Shown here one piece after another: positions 17,902 through 28,053 of a stretch of 64,000 nt of DNA. The stretch is from Bradyrhizobium sp. CCBAU 051011. GTDB taxonomy: Bacteria; Pseudomonadota; Alphaproteobacteria; Rhizobiales; Xanthobacteraceae. The translations under genes were made by a program, and so were the position numbers. Where the stretch lies: the NCBI RefSeq assembly GCF_009930815.1, contig NZ_CP022222.1, positions 2,212,501-2,276,500 of the forward strand, given 5' to 3'. The stretch's first letter is position 1. The number at the start of each line of letters is the position of its first letter. The notes under the pieces are model-generated. The model did not search any database. It was not told the DNA's origin and saw only the letters and a program-made list of their open reading frames with translations.

Positions 17902-19239
17902 TTACTTACCTACACAGAACTCCCGGAAGATGACGTCCAGGATGTCCTCGACGTCCACGCGGCCTAATAGTCGGCCCAACGAATGGGAGGCTGAGCGCAG
18001 TTCTTCCGCCGCAAGTTCTTCACCCTTCCCGACCACGGCGAGACAGCGGCGCAACGCGGCGACCACATCTTCCAATAACTTCCGCTGTCGGGTACGGCCG
18101 ATCAGGCCAGCCTCGCTGCCGCCAAAGTAGCTTTGGGCGAACTCGACCAGGGCATTAATCAGCTCCGGTAGGCCGTCGCCGCGGCTCGCCGAAATCTGGA
18201 AACTTGGCTGGCTCGGTTTCCCGGCCTCGGCCAATGGCCGACCCGCCTCCGCGAGATCGATTTTGTTTCGCACCTTCCAGATCGGTGCGCTCCCGTCGTG
18301 ATCTATCGCCGCTTGCGGAGAGTCGGAAAGCCACAGCACGAGATCCGCATCTGCCGCACGAGCTCGGGCGCGACGAACGCCCTCCTGCTCCACCGGGTCG
18401 TCGGTCTCCCGAATGCCGGCAGTGTCGATCACGGTTACCGGATAGCCGTCGAGGTCGAGCTGTACCTCGATGATGTCGCGCGTAGTCCCGGCATGCGGAG
18501 AGACGATCGCGACCTCACGGCGCGCGAGCTGATTCATCAGCGTCGACTTACCCACGTTCGGTGGGCCGGCGATCGCGACGACGAGGCCATCGCGAAGCCG
18601 TTCACTCCGCCCCTGCCCCGCCAGCACTTCCTCGATCTCGGCCAGCAGCGCTTTGACCTTTGCCAGCGCCGGCGCGATCAACTCTGCCGGCACATCGCCC
18701 TCATCCGAGAAATCGATCCCGGCCTCGATCAAGGCGGACGCCTCGATGATCCGCGCACGCCAATCGCGCGCCCGGTCGCCAAGCAGTCCCTTCAATTGAC
18801 GCAACGCCTGGCGCCGCTGCCGATCGGTATCGGCGTGGATGAGATCGTCGAGGCCTTCGGCTTCGGTGAGATCGAGCTTGCCGTTCTCGAACGCGCGCCG
18901 CGTAAACTCGCCGGGCTCGGCGATGCGAACATCCTCGAACGCGGACAGCGCCGCGAACAAAGCGGCCAGGACCGCGCGTCCGCCGTGGACGTGAAATTCG
19001 GCAACGTCTTCGCCGGTCGCACTGGCCGGACCTGGAAACCAAAGTACCACGGCGTCGTCGATCGGCCGCTGGCCGACACCCCGAAGCAGGGCGCGGGTGG
19101 CCATTCGCGGTGGCGGCAATTTGCCGGCCAGGGCCGTCACGACCTTTCCGGCCTGCGAACCCGAGACGCGCACTAACGCGATCGCACTCGGTGGCCGGCC
19201 CGATGACAGCGCAAAAATGGTCTGGTCCCGCGGATGCAT
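17902..19239 (-). CDS. mnmE: tRNA modification GTPase MnmE
   Basis: GTPase that works with MnmG on U34 of tRNAs. The 445-residue product has the folate-binding N-terminal domain ([37 protein letters not shown]). The inserted G domain has GPPNVGKST, the switch region [10 protein letters not shown] and [10 protein letters not shown]. The C-terminal catalytic Cys motif is CVGK at the very end. The start is the ATG at 19239. It is followed by parS sites and mnmG. Confidence 0.97.
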   Translation of the reverse strand: MHPRDQTIFALSSGRPPSAIALVRVSGSQAGKVVTALAGKLPPPRMATRALLRGVGQRPIDDAVVLWFPGPASATGEDVAEFHVHGGRAVLAALFAALSAFEDVRIAEPGEFTRRAFENGKLDLTEAEGLDDLIHADTDRQRRQALRQLKGLLGDRARDWRARIIEASALIEAGIDFSDEGDVPAELIAPALAKVKALLAEIEEVLAGQGRSERLRDGLVVAIAGPPNVGKSTLMNQLARREVAIVSPHAGTTRDIIEVQLDLDGYPVTVIDTAGIRETDDPVEQEGVRRARARAADADLVLWLSDSPQAAIDHDGSAPIWKVRNKIDLAEAGRPLAEAGKPSQPSFQISASRGDGLPELINALVEFAQSYFGGSEAGLIGRTRQRKLLEDVVAALRRCLAVVGKGEELAAEELRSASHSLGRLLGRVDVEDILDVIFREFCVGK

Positions 19240-19485
19240 GGCCTATTTGCGCGGGAGGTTTTGAAAAGGCAACGCGATTCAGTTCGAGGCCCTGACCGCG
19301 CAGGCCATGCGGCTGGTTTTGCCGTAAAAAGATCCCGCAAAAAATGCTGCAAAATCTGGAGAGGCACCCTCCCCGAACATCCCGCAACAATAAATAAGAA
19401 TAAAATTCAATACCTTATATGGTTAACCAATCGCTAAGACCAATTTCGCATGCTGCATTCGCACCGCAGCGGCGCGCGCAGCATG

Positions 19486-19516
19486 AAAAAGGGCGCCCCG
19501 CTGGTACGAGGCGCCC
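19486..19516 (-). terminator. Intrinsic terminator of rho
   Basis: Read on the minus strand, a perfect 7-bp GC stem (GGGCGCC paired with GGCGCCC) with a 12-base loop is followed by TTTTT, 24 bases after the rho stop. The rest of the 300-bp rho-mnmE gap shows no gene, only an AT-rich stretch at 19380-19440. Confidence 0.85.
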
Positions 19517-19539
19517 TCCCCTAAGCCCGGTTTGACGGC

Positions 19540-20805
19540 TCAGGTATTCATGGAATCGAAGAACTCCGAGTTGTTCTTGGTGTTGCGGAGCTTGTCGAGC
19601 AGGAAGTCGATGGCGTCCATCGTGCCCATCGGATTGAGGATCCGGCGCAGCACGTACATCTTCTTCAGGAGCTGCGGATCGGTGATCAGCTCTTCCTTGC
19701 GGGTGCCGGAGCGCGAGATGTCGATCGCCGGGAAGGTCCGCTTGTCCGAGACCTTGCGGTCGAGGATCAGTTCGGAGTTACCGGTGCCCTTGAATTCTTC
19801 GAAGATGACTTCGTCCATGCGGCTGCCGGTATCGACCAGCGCGGTCGCGATGATCGTCAGCGAACCGCCCTCCTCGATGTTGCGCGCGGCGCCGAAGAAT
19901 CGTTTCGGCCGTTGCAGCGCATTGGCGTCGACACCGCCGGTCAGCACCTTGCCGGATGACGGCACCACCGTGTTGTAGGCTCGGCCCAAACGCGTGATCG
20001 AGTCCAAGAGGATCACGACGTCGCGGCCATGCTCGACGAGACGCTTAGCTTTCTCGATCACCATCTCGGCGACCTGGACGTGACGTACGGCGGGTTCGTC
20101 GAAGGTTGACGACACCACCTCGCCTTTCACCGAGCGCTGCATGTCCGTGACTTCTTCCGGACGCTCGTCGATCAGAAGCACGATCAGATAACACTCAGGA
20201 TGATTGGCGGTGATGGAGTGCGCGATGTTCTGCATCAGCACCGTCTTGCCGGTGCGCGGCGGCGCCACGATCAGCGCGCGCTGGCCCTTGCCGATGGGCG
20301 CGACGATGTCGATCACCCTTGCAGAAAGGTCTTTTCGCGTGGGGTCTTCGAGTTCGAGGCGGAAGCGCTGGTCCGGAAACAGCGGCGTCAGATTGTCGAA
20401 ATTGACCTTGTGCTTGGACTTTTCCGGATCTTCGAAATTGAGCGTGTTGACCTTGAGCAGCGCGAAATAGCGTTCGCCTTCCTTCGGGCTGCGGATGTGG
20501 CCTTCGATGGTGTCGCCGGTGCGAAGACCGAAGCGGCGGATCTGCGACGGCGAAACGTAGATGTCGTCGGGGCCGGGCAGGTAGTTGGCATCGGGCGAAC
20601 GCAGAAAGCCGAAGCCGTCGGAGAGAACCTCGACGACGCCTTCGCCGATAATGTCGATTTCCTGAATCGCGAGCTGCTTGAGAATGGCGAACATCAGCTC
20701 CTGCTTCCGCATGGTGCTGGCATTTTCGACCCCGCTCTCTTCGGCGAACGTTACAAGCTCGGCCGGCGTTTTCGATTTGAGGTCTTGGAGTTTCATTTCC
20801 CGCAT
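19540..20805 (-). CDS. rho: Transcription termination factor Rho
   Basis: Hexameric RNA-dependent ATPase that ends transcription at Rho sites. The 421-residue product has the N-terminal helical domain ([19 protein letters not shown]). The cold-shock-like RNA-binding domain follows ([20 protein letters not shown]), then Walker A ([13 protein letters not shown]), Walker B ([16 protein letters not shown]) and the R-loop region. The length is typical. A leader of roughly 250 bp lies between hemJ and the start, consistent with the autoregulated leaders seen for rho elsewhere; no attenuator is evident by eye. Confidence 0.98.
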   Translation of the reverse strand: MREMKLQDLKSKTPAELVTFAEESGVENASTMRKQELMFAILKQLAIQEIDIIGEGVVEVLSDGFGFLRSPDANYLPGPDDIYVSPSQIRRFGLRTGDTIEGHIRSPKEGERYFALLKVNTLNFEDPEKSKHKVNFDNLTPLFPDQRFRLELEDPTRKDLSARVIDIVAPIGKGQRALIVAPPRTGKTVLMQNIAHSITANHPECYLIVLLIDERPEEVTDMQRSVKGEVVSSTFDEPAVRHVQVAEMVIEKAKRLVEHGRDVVILLDSITRLGRAYNTVVPSSGKVLTGGVDANALQRPKRFFGAARNIEEGGSLTIIATALVDTGSRMDEVIFEEFKGTGNSELILDRKVSDKRTFPAIDISRSGTRKEELITDPQLLKKMYVLRRILNPMGTMDAIDFLLDKLRNTKNNSEFFDSMNT

Positions 20806-21062
20806 TGGGGTGGTCCTGTGGAGTGTCTTTTGAGAAGGGGTGCGAGGTGGCTTTAGAAAAAAGCGGACACGAAAAATGGAAGGTCCGCAGGTCTAAGCAA
20901 GGAAAGCGCCGGTGAGGCTTCAAACCTGATGCGGCGGCCGGTCCAATGAAGGAGCCGGAACGCAGCCACATCCGCCTGCGTGGGGTGGGATTTCGATAAT
21001 ATAGAAAATCGGCCGCCGCTTCGCAAGCAGATGAGAAACGGCCGTATCAGCGAAAACGCGTC

Positions 21063-21509
21063 CTAGAACGGCTTCACGATCACCAGGATGACGATGAAGA
21101 CCATCATGACGGTCGGTACCTCATTGATAATACGATAGAATTTCTGGCTTCTGGTATTCCGGTCGACGGCGAAATCCTTGACCCAGCGGACAAAAAACCC
21201 GTGGACGCCCGACAGGATGAGGACCAGCGTCAGTTTGGCGTGAAACCAGCCGTACCTGTACCAATCCCCGCTCCAGGCCAGATAAAGCCCGGCCAGCCAG
21301 GTGATGATCATCGCGGGATTGATGATCGCCTTCAGCAATCGCCTTTCCATCACCTTGAAGGTCTCGGACTGCTTCGATCCGACCTCCGCCTCGCAATGAT
21401 AGACGAACAGCCGCGGCAGATAGAGCATGCCGGCCATCCACGAGATGACGGCAATCACATGCAGCGCCTTGATCCAGGGATACGCCGTGAGGATGGTGAA
21501 CTCGTACAT
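21063..21509 (-). CDS. hemJ: Protoporphyrinogen oxidase HemJ
   Basis: A 148-residue polytopic membrane enzyme of the HemJ (UPF0093) family, which oxidises protoporphyrinogen IX late in haem synthesis. Four hydrophobic segments are visible (for example VIAVISWMAGMLYLPRLFVY and FHAKLTLVLILSGVHGFF). The conserved His of KALHVIAVISW and Lys of HAKL are present. In many alphaproteobacteria hemE separates hemJ from the origin; here no hemE is seen and the gap beyond hemJ is gene-free. Confidence 0.9.
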   Translation of the reverse strand: MYEFTILTAYPWIKALHVIAVISWMAGMLYLPRLFVYHCEAEVGSKQSETFKVMERRLLKAIINPAMIITWLAGLYLAWSGDWYRYGWFHAKLTLVLILSGVHGFFVRWVKDFAVDRNTRSQKFYRIINEVPTVMMVFIVILVIVKPF

Positions 21510-21962
21510 TGCAGTCGCCAGGCCTTGTTCGTCTCTGGAACGTTCCGATCATCCCGGCGTTGCGAAGAAGCGCTGCCAACGTGGGACGCAAGACATATCC
21601 GCAAAGCTCCGCTTCTCTAAACTAATAATTTTAGAATCTTAGGTTTGAGTCTAAGTGACGGTGATTATGACTCACGCAAAACGATCCCGCATGTTTGCGA
21701 GGCTTGTTCACAACCGTCCCCAATTTCGGCCGGGCATTGCATCATCCTGATAACGCCACGCACATCAATTGCTTGTGCCGTTTCGTGGCCAGCTTATGAA
21801 GAGACAAATCCACACCTTCCCACTATCATGGCGATGAGCTGGCGGACTTGTCCTCTCGTGTGGCCCTGTGAAGAAAGGTAAGGGTTATCCCTGAGGCGGC
21901 GACGCGGGGCCTGATAACGCGGTTAAGCTCCACAGGATTCACAGGATTACACAGGGGTTCTG
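21510..21962. other. Candidate chromosomal replication origin (oriC)
   Basis: A 453-bp gene-free gap between hemJ and the ppsR homologue. In Caulobacter and Rickettsia the origin lies between hemE and this same neighbour (from memory, CC_0001/RP001). The gap holds an AT-rich block at about 21617-21645 as a possible unwinding region. DnaA-box-like 9-mers are TTGTTCACA (21704-21712), AAATCCACA (21806-21814) and TTATCCCTG (21885-21893), each two mismatches from TTATCCACA. The motif CACAGGATT occurs twice near 21932-21950. GANTC methylation sites lie at 21634, 21647, 21669 and 21936, three within 40 bp. The parABS locus is about 4 kb away. No box is a perfect match, so this rests mainly on synteny. 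Confidence 0.6.
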
Positions 21963-22802
21963 GTGCCCACGACCGGCAATTATTTTCATCTTCATCTGGT
22001 CTCCGACTCGACCGGCGAGACGCTGATTACGGTGGCGCGCGCGGTGGCTGCGCAATACGCCAACGTGACCGCGGTCGAACATGTCTATCCCCTGGTGCGC
22101 AGTCAGAAGCAGCTCGACCGCGTGCTCGATGAGATCGAGGAGGCGCCGGGCATCGTGCTCTTTACGCTGCTGGAAAAGGATCTGGTCGGCCGGCTGGAAG
22201 CCAAGTGCAGGGACATCAATATCCCGAGCCTCTCCATCATTGGGCCGGTGATGCAGTTGTTCGAGGCTTATCTCGGCGCGGCAACGACGGGCAGGGTGGG
22301 TGCCCAGCACGTTCTGAACGCGGAATATTTCAAGCGCATCGATGCCTTGAACTATACCATGATGCATGACGACGGACAGCACGTCGAAGGCCTGGAGGAA
22401 GCCGATGTCGTTTTGGTCGGCGTGTCCCGCACCTCGAAGACGCCGACCTCGATCTATCTTGCCAACCGCGGCGTCCGCACCGCAAATGTGCCACTGGTGC
22501 CGGGCATTCCGCTGCCGCACCAGCTGGAGACATTGAAAAAGCCACTGGTCGTCAGTCTTCACGCCACGCCCGAGCGGTTGATCCAGGTGAGGCAAAACCG
22601 ATTGCTGAGCATGGGTGCGGATACGCCCAACGATGATTACATCGATCGTCAGTCTGTGGCCGACGAAGTCGCCTACGCGCGGAAGCTGAGTGCCAGATTC
22701 AGTTGGGCGCAGCTGGATGTCACGCGACGCTCGATCGAGGAGACTGCCGCCGCAGTGCTAAAGCTGTTCACCGACCGACAGCGGCAGCGGCTGCCGGAAT
22801 GA
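21963..22802 (+). CDS. ppsR: Pyruvate,phosphate dikinase / PEP synthase regulatory protein (DUF299)
   Basis: Bifunctional kinase/pyrophosphorylase of the DUF299 family that switches PPDK or PEP synthase off and on by threonine phosphorylation. The 279-residue product starts [13 protein letters not shown] and carries the P-loop-like segment [19 protein letters not shown]. The start is a GTG at 21963. In Caulobacter this gene stands directly beside the origin, and the following maf-coaE-dnaQ-secB order also matches. Confidence 0.93.
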   Translation: MPTTGNYFHLHLVSDSTGETLITVARAVAAQYANVTAVEHVYPLVRSQKQLDRVLDEIEEAPGIVLFTLLEKDLVGRLEAKCRDINIPSLSIIGPVMQLFEAYLGAATTGRVGAQHVLNAEYFKRIDALNYTMMHDDGQHVEGLEEADVVLVGVSRTSKTPTSIYLANRGVRTANVPLVPGIPLPHQLETLKKPLVVSLHATPERLIQVRQNRLLSMGADTPNDDYIDRQSVADEVAYARKLSARFSWAQLDVTRRSIEETAAAVLKLFTDRQRQRLPE

Positions 22803-22812
22803 AGCTGATACG

Positions 22813-23421
22813 ATGACCATCTGGCGCGAAAAAGATCTGCTGATTCTCGCTTCGCAGAGCCGCGCACGGCAAACTCTGCTCGCCAACGCCGGCATTCCCT
22901 TCAAGGCCGTTCCCGCCGATATCGACGAGCGCGCGCTGCAGACCAATTCCGGCCTTTCATCGCCTGGCGAGATTGCGGGTCTGCTGGCGCGCGAAAAGGC
23001 GCAGTTCGTATCATCAAAGAATCCCGGCCGCCATGTCGTCGGCGCCGATCAGACCCTGGCTTTGGGAAGCCGGCTGTTCAGCAAGCCGGCGGGGCGCGCA
23101 CAGGCGGCGGATCAATTGCGCCTGCTTGCCGGCCACACGCATGAACTGCACTCTGCCGTTGCGGTTGCCCGCGACGGCAAGATAGGATTTTGCGATGTCA
23201 GCGTTGCCAAAATGACGATGCGGCGTTTGAGCGAAAGCGAGATCGAAAATTATCTAGATCAAGCGGGTGAGGCGGTCACGACCAGCGTCGGCGCCTATCA
23301 GCTCGAAGGGCTGGGCGTGCATCTGTTCGAGCGGATCGAGGGCGATCATTTCACCATTCTCGGCCTGCCGCTGCTGCCGTTGCTGGCATTCCTGCGCGGC
23401 GAGGGCCTGCTCAATGTCTAG
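22813..23421 (+). CDS. maf: Maf-family nucleoside triphosphate pyrophosphatase
   Basis: A 202-residue Maf/YceF-like enzyme that hydrolyses non-canonical or modified NTPs, a house-cleaning role. Visible motifs are ILASQSRARQTLLANAGI at the N-terminus, VVGADQTLALGSRLFSKP and EAVTTSVGAYQLEGLGVHLF. It starts ten bases after the ppsR homologue, so the two are probably cotranscribed. The aroE gene that often follows maf is absent and coaE comes next. Confidence 0.93.
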   Translation: MTIWREKDLLILASQSRARQTLLANAGIPFKAVPADIDERALQTNSGLSSPGEIAGLLAREKAQFVSSKNPGRHVVGADQTLALGSRLFSKPAGRAQAADQLRLLAGHTHELHSAVAVARDGKIGFCDVSVAKMTMRRLSESEIENYLDQAGEAVTTSVGAYQLEGLGVHLFERIEGDHFTILGLPLLPLLAFLRGEGLLNV

Positions 23422-23449
23422 GACCACCTTTTTGGAAACGGCGAGCTGA

Positions 23450-24049
23450 ATGCGTATTCTCGGACTGACCGGCTCGATCGGGATGGGAAAATCCACCACC
23501 GCGAAGCTGTTCGTCGAGGCGGGCGTGCCGGTTTACGACGCCGACGCCGCCGTTCACAAAATCTATGAGGGCGAGGCGGCGCCGGCGATCGAAGCGGCAT
23601 TTCCCGGCACGACGGTCGGCGGCAAGGTCGATCGCGCCAAATTGTCCGCCAAGGTGGTGCAGGACCCCGCCGCCATCAAGCAGCTTGAGGGAATCGTTCA
23701 CCCGATGCTCGGCGCGTCCCGCCAGAAATTCCTCGACGAGGCCGAACGCTCCGGCGCGCCGGTCGTGGTGATGGATATCCCGCTCTTGTTCGAAACCGGC
23801 GGCGAGAAACGCGTCGATGCCGTGGTCGTGGTCAGCACCGATGCGGCGACCCAGCGCGAACGAATCCTGGCGCGCGGCACCATGACCAATGAGGCACTCG
23901 ACGCCATTCTGGCGCGGCAATTGCCCGACGCCGAAAAGCGCAAGCGGGCGGATTTCGTGGTGGATACCTCGCATGGACTGGAGCCGGTGCGGGCCGCCAT
24001 CCGCGACATTCTGGCCGCGGTCGTTAAGATGCCGCAACGGCGAACTTGA
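23450..24049 (+). CDS. coaE: Dephospho-CoA kinase
   Basis: Last step of coenzyme A synthesis, phosphorylating the 3'-OH of dephospho-CoA. The 199-residue product has Walker [18 protein letters not shown] at residues 5-21. The CoA-binding segment ([17 protein letters not shown]) and the lid strand [20 protein letters not shown] follow. It lies 28 bp after maf and just before dnaQ. Confidence 0.95.
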   Translation: MRILGLTGSIGMGKSTTAKLFVEAGVPVYDADAAVHKIYEGEAAPAIEAAFPGTTVGGKVDRAKLSAKVVQDPAAIKQLEGIVHPMLGASRQKFLDEAERSGAPVVVMDIPLLFETGGEKRVDAVVVVSTDAATQRERILARGTMTNEALDAILARQLPDAEKRKRADFVVDTSHGLEPVRAAIRDILAAVVKMPQRRT

Positions 24050-24078
24050 TTCGCCGTAGAGCTGCGGTCCCAAAATCC

Positions 24079-24780
24079 ATGCGCGAAATTGTTCTCGATA
24101 CCGAAACCACAGGCCTCGACCCGCTGCGCGGCGACCGGCTGGTCGAGATCGGCTGCATCGAAATCTTCAACCGCATGCCGACCGGGCAGACGTTTCACCG
24201 CTACATCAATCCCGAGCGCGACATGCCGGCCGAAGCATTTAACGTGCACGGCCTGTCCACCGAGTTCCTCGCCAGCAAGCCGCTATTCCACGAAGTGGTC
24301 GAGGAGTTCCTGGATTTCATCGGCGACGCGCCGCTGGTGATTCACAACGCTTCATTCGACATCAGCTTCATCAATGCCGAGCTCGACCGCATCAAGCGGC
24401 AGCCGATCTTGCGAGAACGGCTGGTCGATACGCTGCTGCTGGCGCGCCGCAAACATCCGGGCGTGTCGAATCGACTGGACGATCTCTGCTCGCGCTATTC
24501 GATCGACAATTCCCGCCGCACCAAGCACGGCGCGCTGCTGGACGCCGAGCTCCTGGCCGAGGTCTATATCGACCTGATCGGGGCGCGGCAGTCGCAGCTG
24601 ATCCTGGCGTCGGAAACCCGCGTCACTGTCAGCAACGGATTTGGTGAAACGCCGCGCCGGCAGCGCGAGGTGCCGCTGACGCCGCGAATCACCGACGCCG
24701 ACCGCGAGGCTCATCGCGCTTTCATTGCCACATTGGGCGACAAGCCAATCTGGAACGATTTTCTGCCGGCCGCTGGCTAA
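24079..24780 (+). CDS. dnaQ: DNA polymerase III epsilon subunit (3'-5' proofreading exonuclease)
   Basis: Proofreading subunit of the replicative polymerase, 233 residues. The DEDD catalytic set is visible: DTETTG (Asp7, Glu9), HNASFDISFINAEL and the C-terminal KHGALLDAELLAEVY. The C-terminal tail that binds the alpha subunit is present. The ATG at 24079 is 29 bp after coaE. The short convergent gap to secB (24781-24891) shows only GC-rich sequence. Confidence 0.96.
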   Translation: MREIVLDTETTGLDPLRGDRLVEIGCIEIFNRMPTGQTFHRYINPERDMPAEAFNVHGLSTEFLASKPLFHEVVEEFLDFIGDAPLVIHNASFDISFINAELDRIKRQPILRERLVDTLLLARRKHPGVSNRLDDLCSRYSIDNSRRTKHGALLDAELLAEVYIDLIGARQSQLILASETRVTVSNGFGETPRRQREVPLTPRITDADREAHRAFIATLGDKPIWNDFLPAAG

Positions 24781-24891
24781 GGCAGGACGCACCCCGGATG
24801 CAAGCGGCCCGAGGGCCGCGAGCCGGGCCCCATTCTACTGTGCATGGGGTTGTTTTCGAGATTTTGTATTTGAGACCTGTGTTCGCTTGCT

Positions 24892-25380
24892 TTAGCTCGG
24901 CTTCGCGCCGGAAGCGGCTTGCGCCGCAGCCTGCCGCTCCATGTTCTGGCGGTACAGACCGACGAAATCGACGGGATCAAGCATCAACGGCGGGAAGCCG
25001 CCGTCGCGCACGGCGGTCGCGATAATCTCGCGCGCGAACGGGAACAGCAGCCGCGGGCATTCGATCATGACCAGCGGATGAAGCTGTTCCTGCGGCACGT
25101 TGACGATGCGGAACACGCCCGCATAGGCGAGTTCGAAGCTGAACATCACCTTGCCGCCATTTTCAGCCTTGCCCTCGATCGAAAGCGTCACTTCGAACTC
25201 ATTTTGCGCGAGATTGTTCGCCGCAACGTTGATCTGGATGTTGATCGCCGGCTGCTGCTGTTGCGGCGCGAGCGAAGAGGGCGCGTTCGGATTCTCGAAC
25301 GACAGGTCTTTGGTGTATTGGGCCAGCACATTGAGCTGGGGAGGGGCCTGCTCGGAAGGCGCGCCGTTGCCGTTGGTCAT
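24892..25380 (-). CDS. secB: Protein-export chaperone SecB
   Basis: Tetrameric cytosolic chaperone that holds preproteins unfolded for SecA. The 162-residue product has the SecB core from [19 protein letters not shown] to [20 protein letters not shown] and [16 protein letters not shown]. It ends in a short Ala-rich tail. The ATG at 25380 has CAGGAGAG about ten bases upstream; the frame continues 44 codons further but without family support. Confidence 0.97.
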   Translation of the reverse strand: MTNGNGAPSEQAPPQLNVLAQYTKDLSFENPNAPSSLAPQQQQPAINIQINVAANNLAQNEFEVTLSIEGKAENGGKVMFSFELAYAGVFRIVNVPQEQLHPLVMIECPRLLFPFAREIIATAVRDGGFPPLMLDPVDFVGLYRQNMERQAAAQAASGAKPS

Positions 25381-25805
25381 GAAAATCTCTCCTGAAGCGC
25401 TCGCGAGCGCGGCCCGGGTTCGTTTGAATGTGTTTTCCGGGCGAGTGGCTATCATAGCCCCGGCTCGTTCCACAAGGACGACGGCCCGGCGGCGGAGCGG
25501 CCCGGCCGCCAAATGTGGCGGATATGCCTAATACCGCCTCGCCGGAGGCTCAATAGGCATCCTAAATTATTGAATATGCGTGATTTCCGGACACGATCGG
25601 GTTTCCCCTCGCGGCCAAAACGCGCTACAATTACCCCGCGCCAAAACGCGCCATTGGCCGGGCATAGTTTCATGCCTACATGCAGCAGTCTCAATCGATG
25701 ATGTAATCTCCCGTTCCCAGGGAAACCTCATAAGAGAATCTCTCATCAGGGAACGCTCGACCGCCGGGCCCGTTGCCGGCGCTAGAACCAGAAAGCGAAT
25801 ACGAC
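25381..25805. other. Intergenic region between secB and timA
   Basis: A 425-bp divergent promoter region. A short inverted repeat is visible near 25713-25755, with arms GTTCCC and GGGAAC around AGAGAATCTCTC. I see no gene or RNA in it. Confidence 0.4.
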
Positions 25806-26507
25806 GTGGATATCTACACCATCATTTTCCTGGCGCTGGCGGTCTTCATCTTCCTGCGCCTGCGCAGTGTCCTCGGCCAGCGCACCGGGAGCGAGCGGCC
25901 CTATGACCGCGCCGCGCCCACTGTCGCGCAACGGACGCAGGACAATAATAACGTGGTTCCGATGCCGGGCACCGTCATTGACCAGGCGCCCATGCCGCCG
26001 AACGCCGATGTAACGCCGGCCGATCGCTGGAAGGACATTGCCGAGCCGGGCACGCCGCTCGCCGCAGGTCTTGACGGTATCGCCGCCCAGGACTCCTCGT
26101 TCGATCCCAAGCACTTCCTCTCCGGCGCCCGCAGCGCCTACGAGATGATCGTGCTGGCCTTCGCCAATGGCGACCGCCGCGCGTTGAAGGATCTCCTGTC
26201 CAGCGAGGTCTATGAGAGCTTCGATGCCGTGATCAAGGATCGCGAGAAGCACGAGCAGAAGACCGAAACGCGGTTTGTTTCGATCGACAAGGCCGAGCTG
26301 GTGAGCGCGGAAGCCCGCGACCGCGCGGCGCAGCTGACGGTTCGCTTCGTGTCGCAGATGATTTCGGTCACCCGCGACAAGACCGGCGCCATCGTCGATG
26401 GCAACCCCGATAAGGTCGCCGATATCACCGATGTCTGGACATTCGCCCGCGACACGAGCTCTCGCGATCCGAACTGGAAGCTGGTTGGCACCGGAAGCGC
26501 GGGCTAA
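25806..26507 (+). CDS. Tim44/TimA-family putative adaptor protein
   Basis: A 233-residue membrane-anchored protein. It starts with an N-terminal transmembrane helix (DIYTIIFLALAVFIFLRL), then a Pro-rich linker to about residue 90. The C-terminal Tim44-like domain begins FDPKHFLSGARSAYEMI and includes LLSSEVYESF and VTDVWTFARD-like residues. The related Caulobacter TimA is linked to membrane-protein handling; the bacterial role is not settled. The GTG at 25806 places the helix at the N-terminus. It is followed at once by mltA. Confidence 0.85.
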   Translation: MDIYTIIFLALAVFIFLRLRSVLGQRTGSERPYDRAAPTVAQRTQDNNNVVPMPGTVIDQAPMPPNADVTPADRWKDIAEPGTPLAAGLDGIAAQDSSFDPKHFLSGARSAYEMIVLAFANGDRRALKDLLSSEVYESFDAVIKDREKHEQKTETRFVSIDKAELVSAEARDRAAQLTVRFVSQMISVTRDKTGAIVDGNPDKVADITDVWTFARDTSSRDPNWKLVGTGSAG

Positions 26508-26520
26508 GTCGCCGAGCCTT

Positions 26521-28053
26521 GTGAGGCTCGCGTTTGGCGTGGTCGCTTTGGCGTGGTCGCTTGCTCCGGTGGATGCCGCAACCGCGCGTCATGCGCGTTC
26601 GCAAAAGCCTTCGCCGGCGCCTGTCCGGCATCTGCCATATCCGGAGCTTGAATTGCCGTTTCAGATCAGCGGCGGCCAGTATGCGCCCGTCGCCTGGTCC
26701 GAGATCGCGGGCTGGAGCGCGGATGATCATCTTGCAGCCTACAAGGCATTTCGGATCAGCTGCAGGCCGATAGCGGCGCAACAAAAGCCGCCTGTCGATC
26801 CGAAGGCGCTCGGCACCTCGCTGCGCGATCCCTGCCGTATCGCCAAAGGTCTCGAACTATCAGATGGTGCGAAGGCGCGGGCGTTCTTCGAGGAGCACTT
26901 TCTTCCCGTGCGCATTTCGCGGCTTGGCGAAGGCGAGGGTTTTGTCACCGGTTATTACGAACCCATCGTCGACGGCTCGCGGACCGAGAACGAGGTCTAC
27001 AAAGTGCCGGTATACCGCCGGCCGTCGAACCTGTTCGTCCGCGGCACCACGCAGGGCTCGGTCGGTCTGCCCAACAAGGGCCAGGTGTTCCGCAAGATCG
27101 GTCGCCGCAAGCTCGTGCCTTACTACGATCGCGCCGAGATCGAGGACGGTGCGATTGCCGGCCGCGGCCTCGAAATTTGTTTTCTGAAGGAACAGACCGA
27201 CCTGCTGTTCTCGCAGATCCAGGGTTCGGCGCGGGTCAGCCTCGACGACGGCTCCACCCTTCGTATCAATTACGATGCCCATAATGGCTTTCCCTATACG
27301 GCGGTCGGCCGCATCCTGATCGAGCGCAACATCATCCCCAAGGATCAGATGTCGATGCAGAAGATCCGGGAGTGGATGGAGCAGAATCCTAATGAAGCCG
27401 ACGAGCTGCGGCGGCAGAACAAGTCCTACGTCTTTTTCCGCGAGGTGCAGCTTTCCGACAAGGACGAGGCGGTCGGCGCCCAAGGCGTGCCGCTGACGCC
27501 GGGCCGGTCGATTGCGGTCGACAAGGCGCTGCATGTCTATGGCACGCCGTTCTTCATCGAAGGCGAGTTGCCGATTGAATCGGAGCTGTCGAAGACGCCG
27601 TTCCGCCGGCTGATGATCGCTCAGGACACCGGCTCCGCCATCGTCGGTCCCGCGCGCGCCGACCTTTATTTTGGCGCCGGTCTCGATGCCGGCAAGGTTG
27701 CCGGCCGCCTCCGTCACAATGCGCGCTTCGTGATGCTGGTGCCGAAGAGCCTTGATCCCGGAGCGCGCGGCCGCAAGATGCCGGTGCCCGACGCGCGGCC
27801 ATCGGAGCAGATCGCAAAGCTGTTCCCGCAAACCGATCCGTTGAAGAATCCTGCGAAGCCGCCGGACGTTACCGCCGCGACTAACGCCAAGCCTGCGGCC
27901 CCGGCGGCGACACCGCCCGCAGCCGGGCCTTCGCAAGCGCCAGCCGTCCAGGCCGCGGCAGCAACGCCGGTCCCGCTTCCCGAGCCGCGGCCGAAAGTTG
28001 AAGCAGTTTCACCGCAGCCGCGTCACCTGCGCCGATATCGCCACCGTCGATGA
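26521..28053 (+). CDS. mltA: Membrane-bound lytic murein transglycosylase A
   Basis: Cuts glycan strands to 1,6-anhydro-muropeptides during wall growth. From the GTG at 26521 the 510-residue product begins with a signal-like segment (LAFGVVALAWSLAPVDA). The MltA barrel follows, with EGEGFVTGYYEPIVDGSRTE and PVYRRPSNLF. The 3D domain with three catalytic-type Asp residues comes next (MIAQDTGSAIVGPARADLYFG). The Pro/Ala-rich tail of about 90 residues is extra. The start is inferred from position 13 bp after timA; no strong ribosome site is seen and an earlier overlapping start cannot be excluded. Confidence 0.88.
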   Translation: MRLAFGVVALAWSLAPVDAATARHARSQKPSPAPVRHLPYPELELPFQISGGQYAPVAWSEIAGWSADDHLAAYKAFRISCRPIAAQQKPPVDPKALGTSLRDPCRIAKGLELSDGAKARAFFEEHFLPVRISRLGEGEGFVTGYYEPIVDGSRTENEVYKVPVYRRPSNLFVRGTTQGSVGLPNKGQVFRKIGRRKLVPYYDRAEIEDGAIAGRGLEICFLKEQTDLLFSQIQGSARVSLDDGSTLRINYDAHNGFPYTAVGRILIERNIIPKDQMSMQKIREWMEQNPNEADELRRQNKSYVFFREVQLSDKDEAVGAQGVPLTPGRSIAVDKALHVYGTPFFIEGELPIESELSKTPFRRLMIAQDTGSAIVGPARADLYFGAGLDAGKVAGRLRHNARFVMLVPKSLDPGARGRKMPVPDARPSEQIAKLFPQTDPLKNPAKPPDVTAATNAKPAAPAATPPAAGPSQAPAVQAAAATPVPLPEPRPKVEAVSPQPRHLRRYRHRR

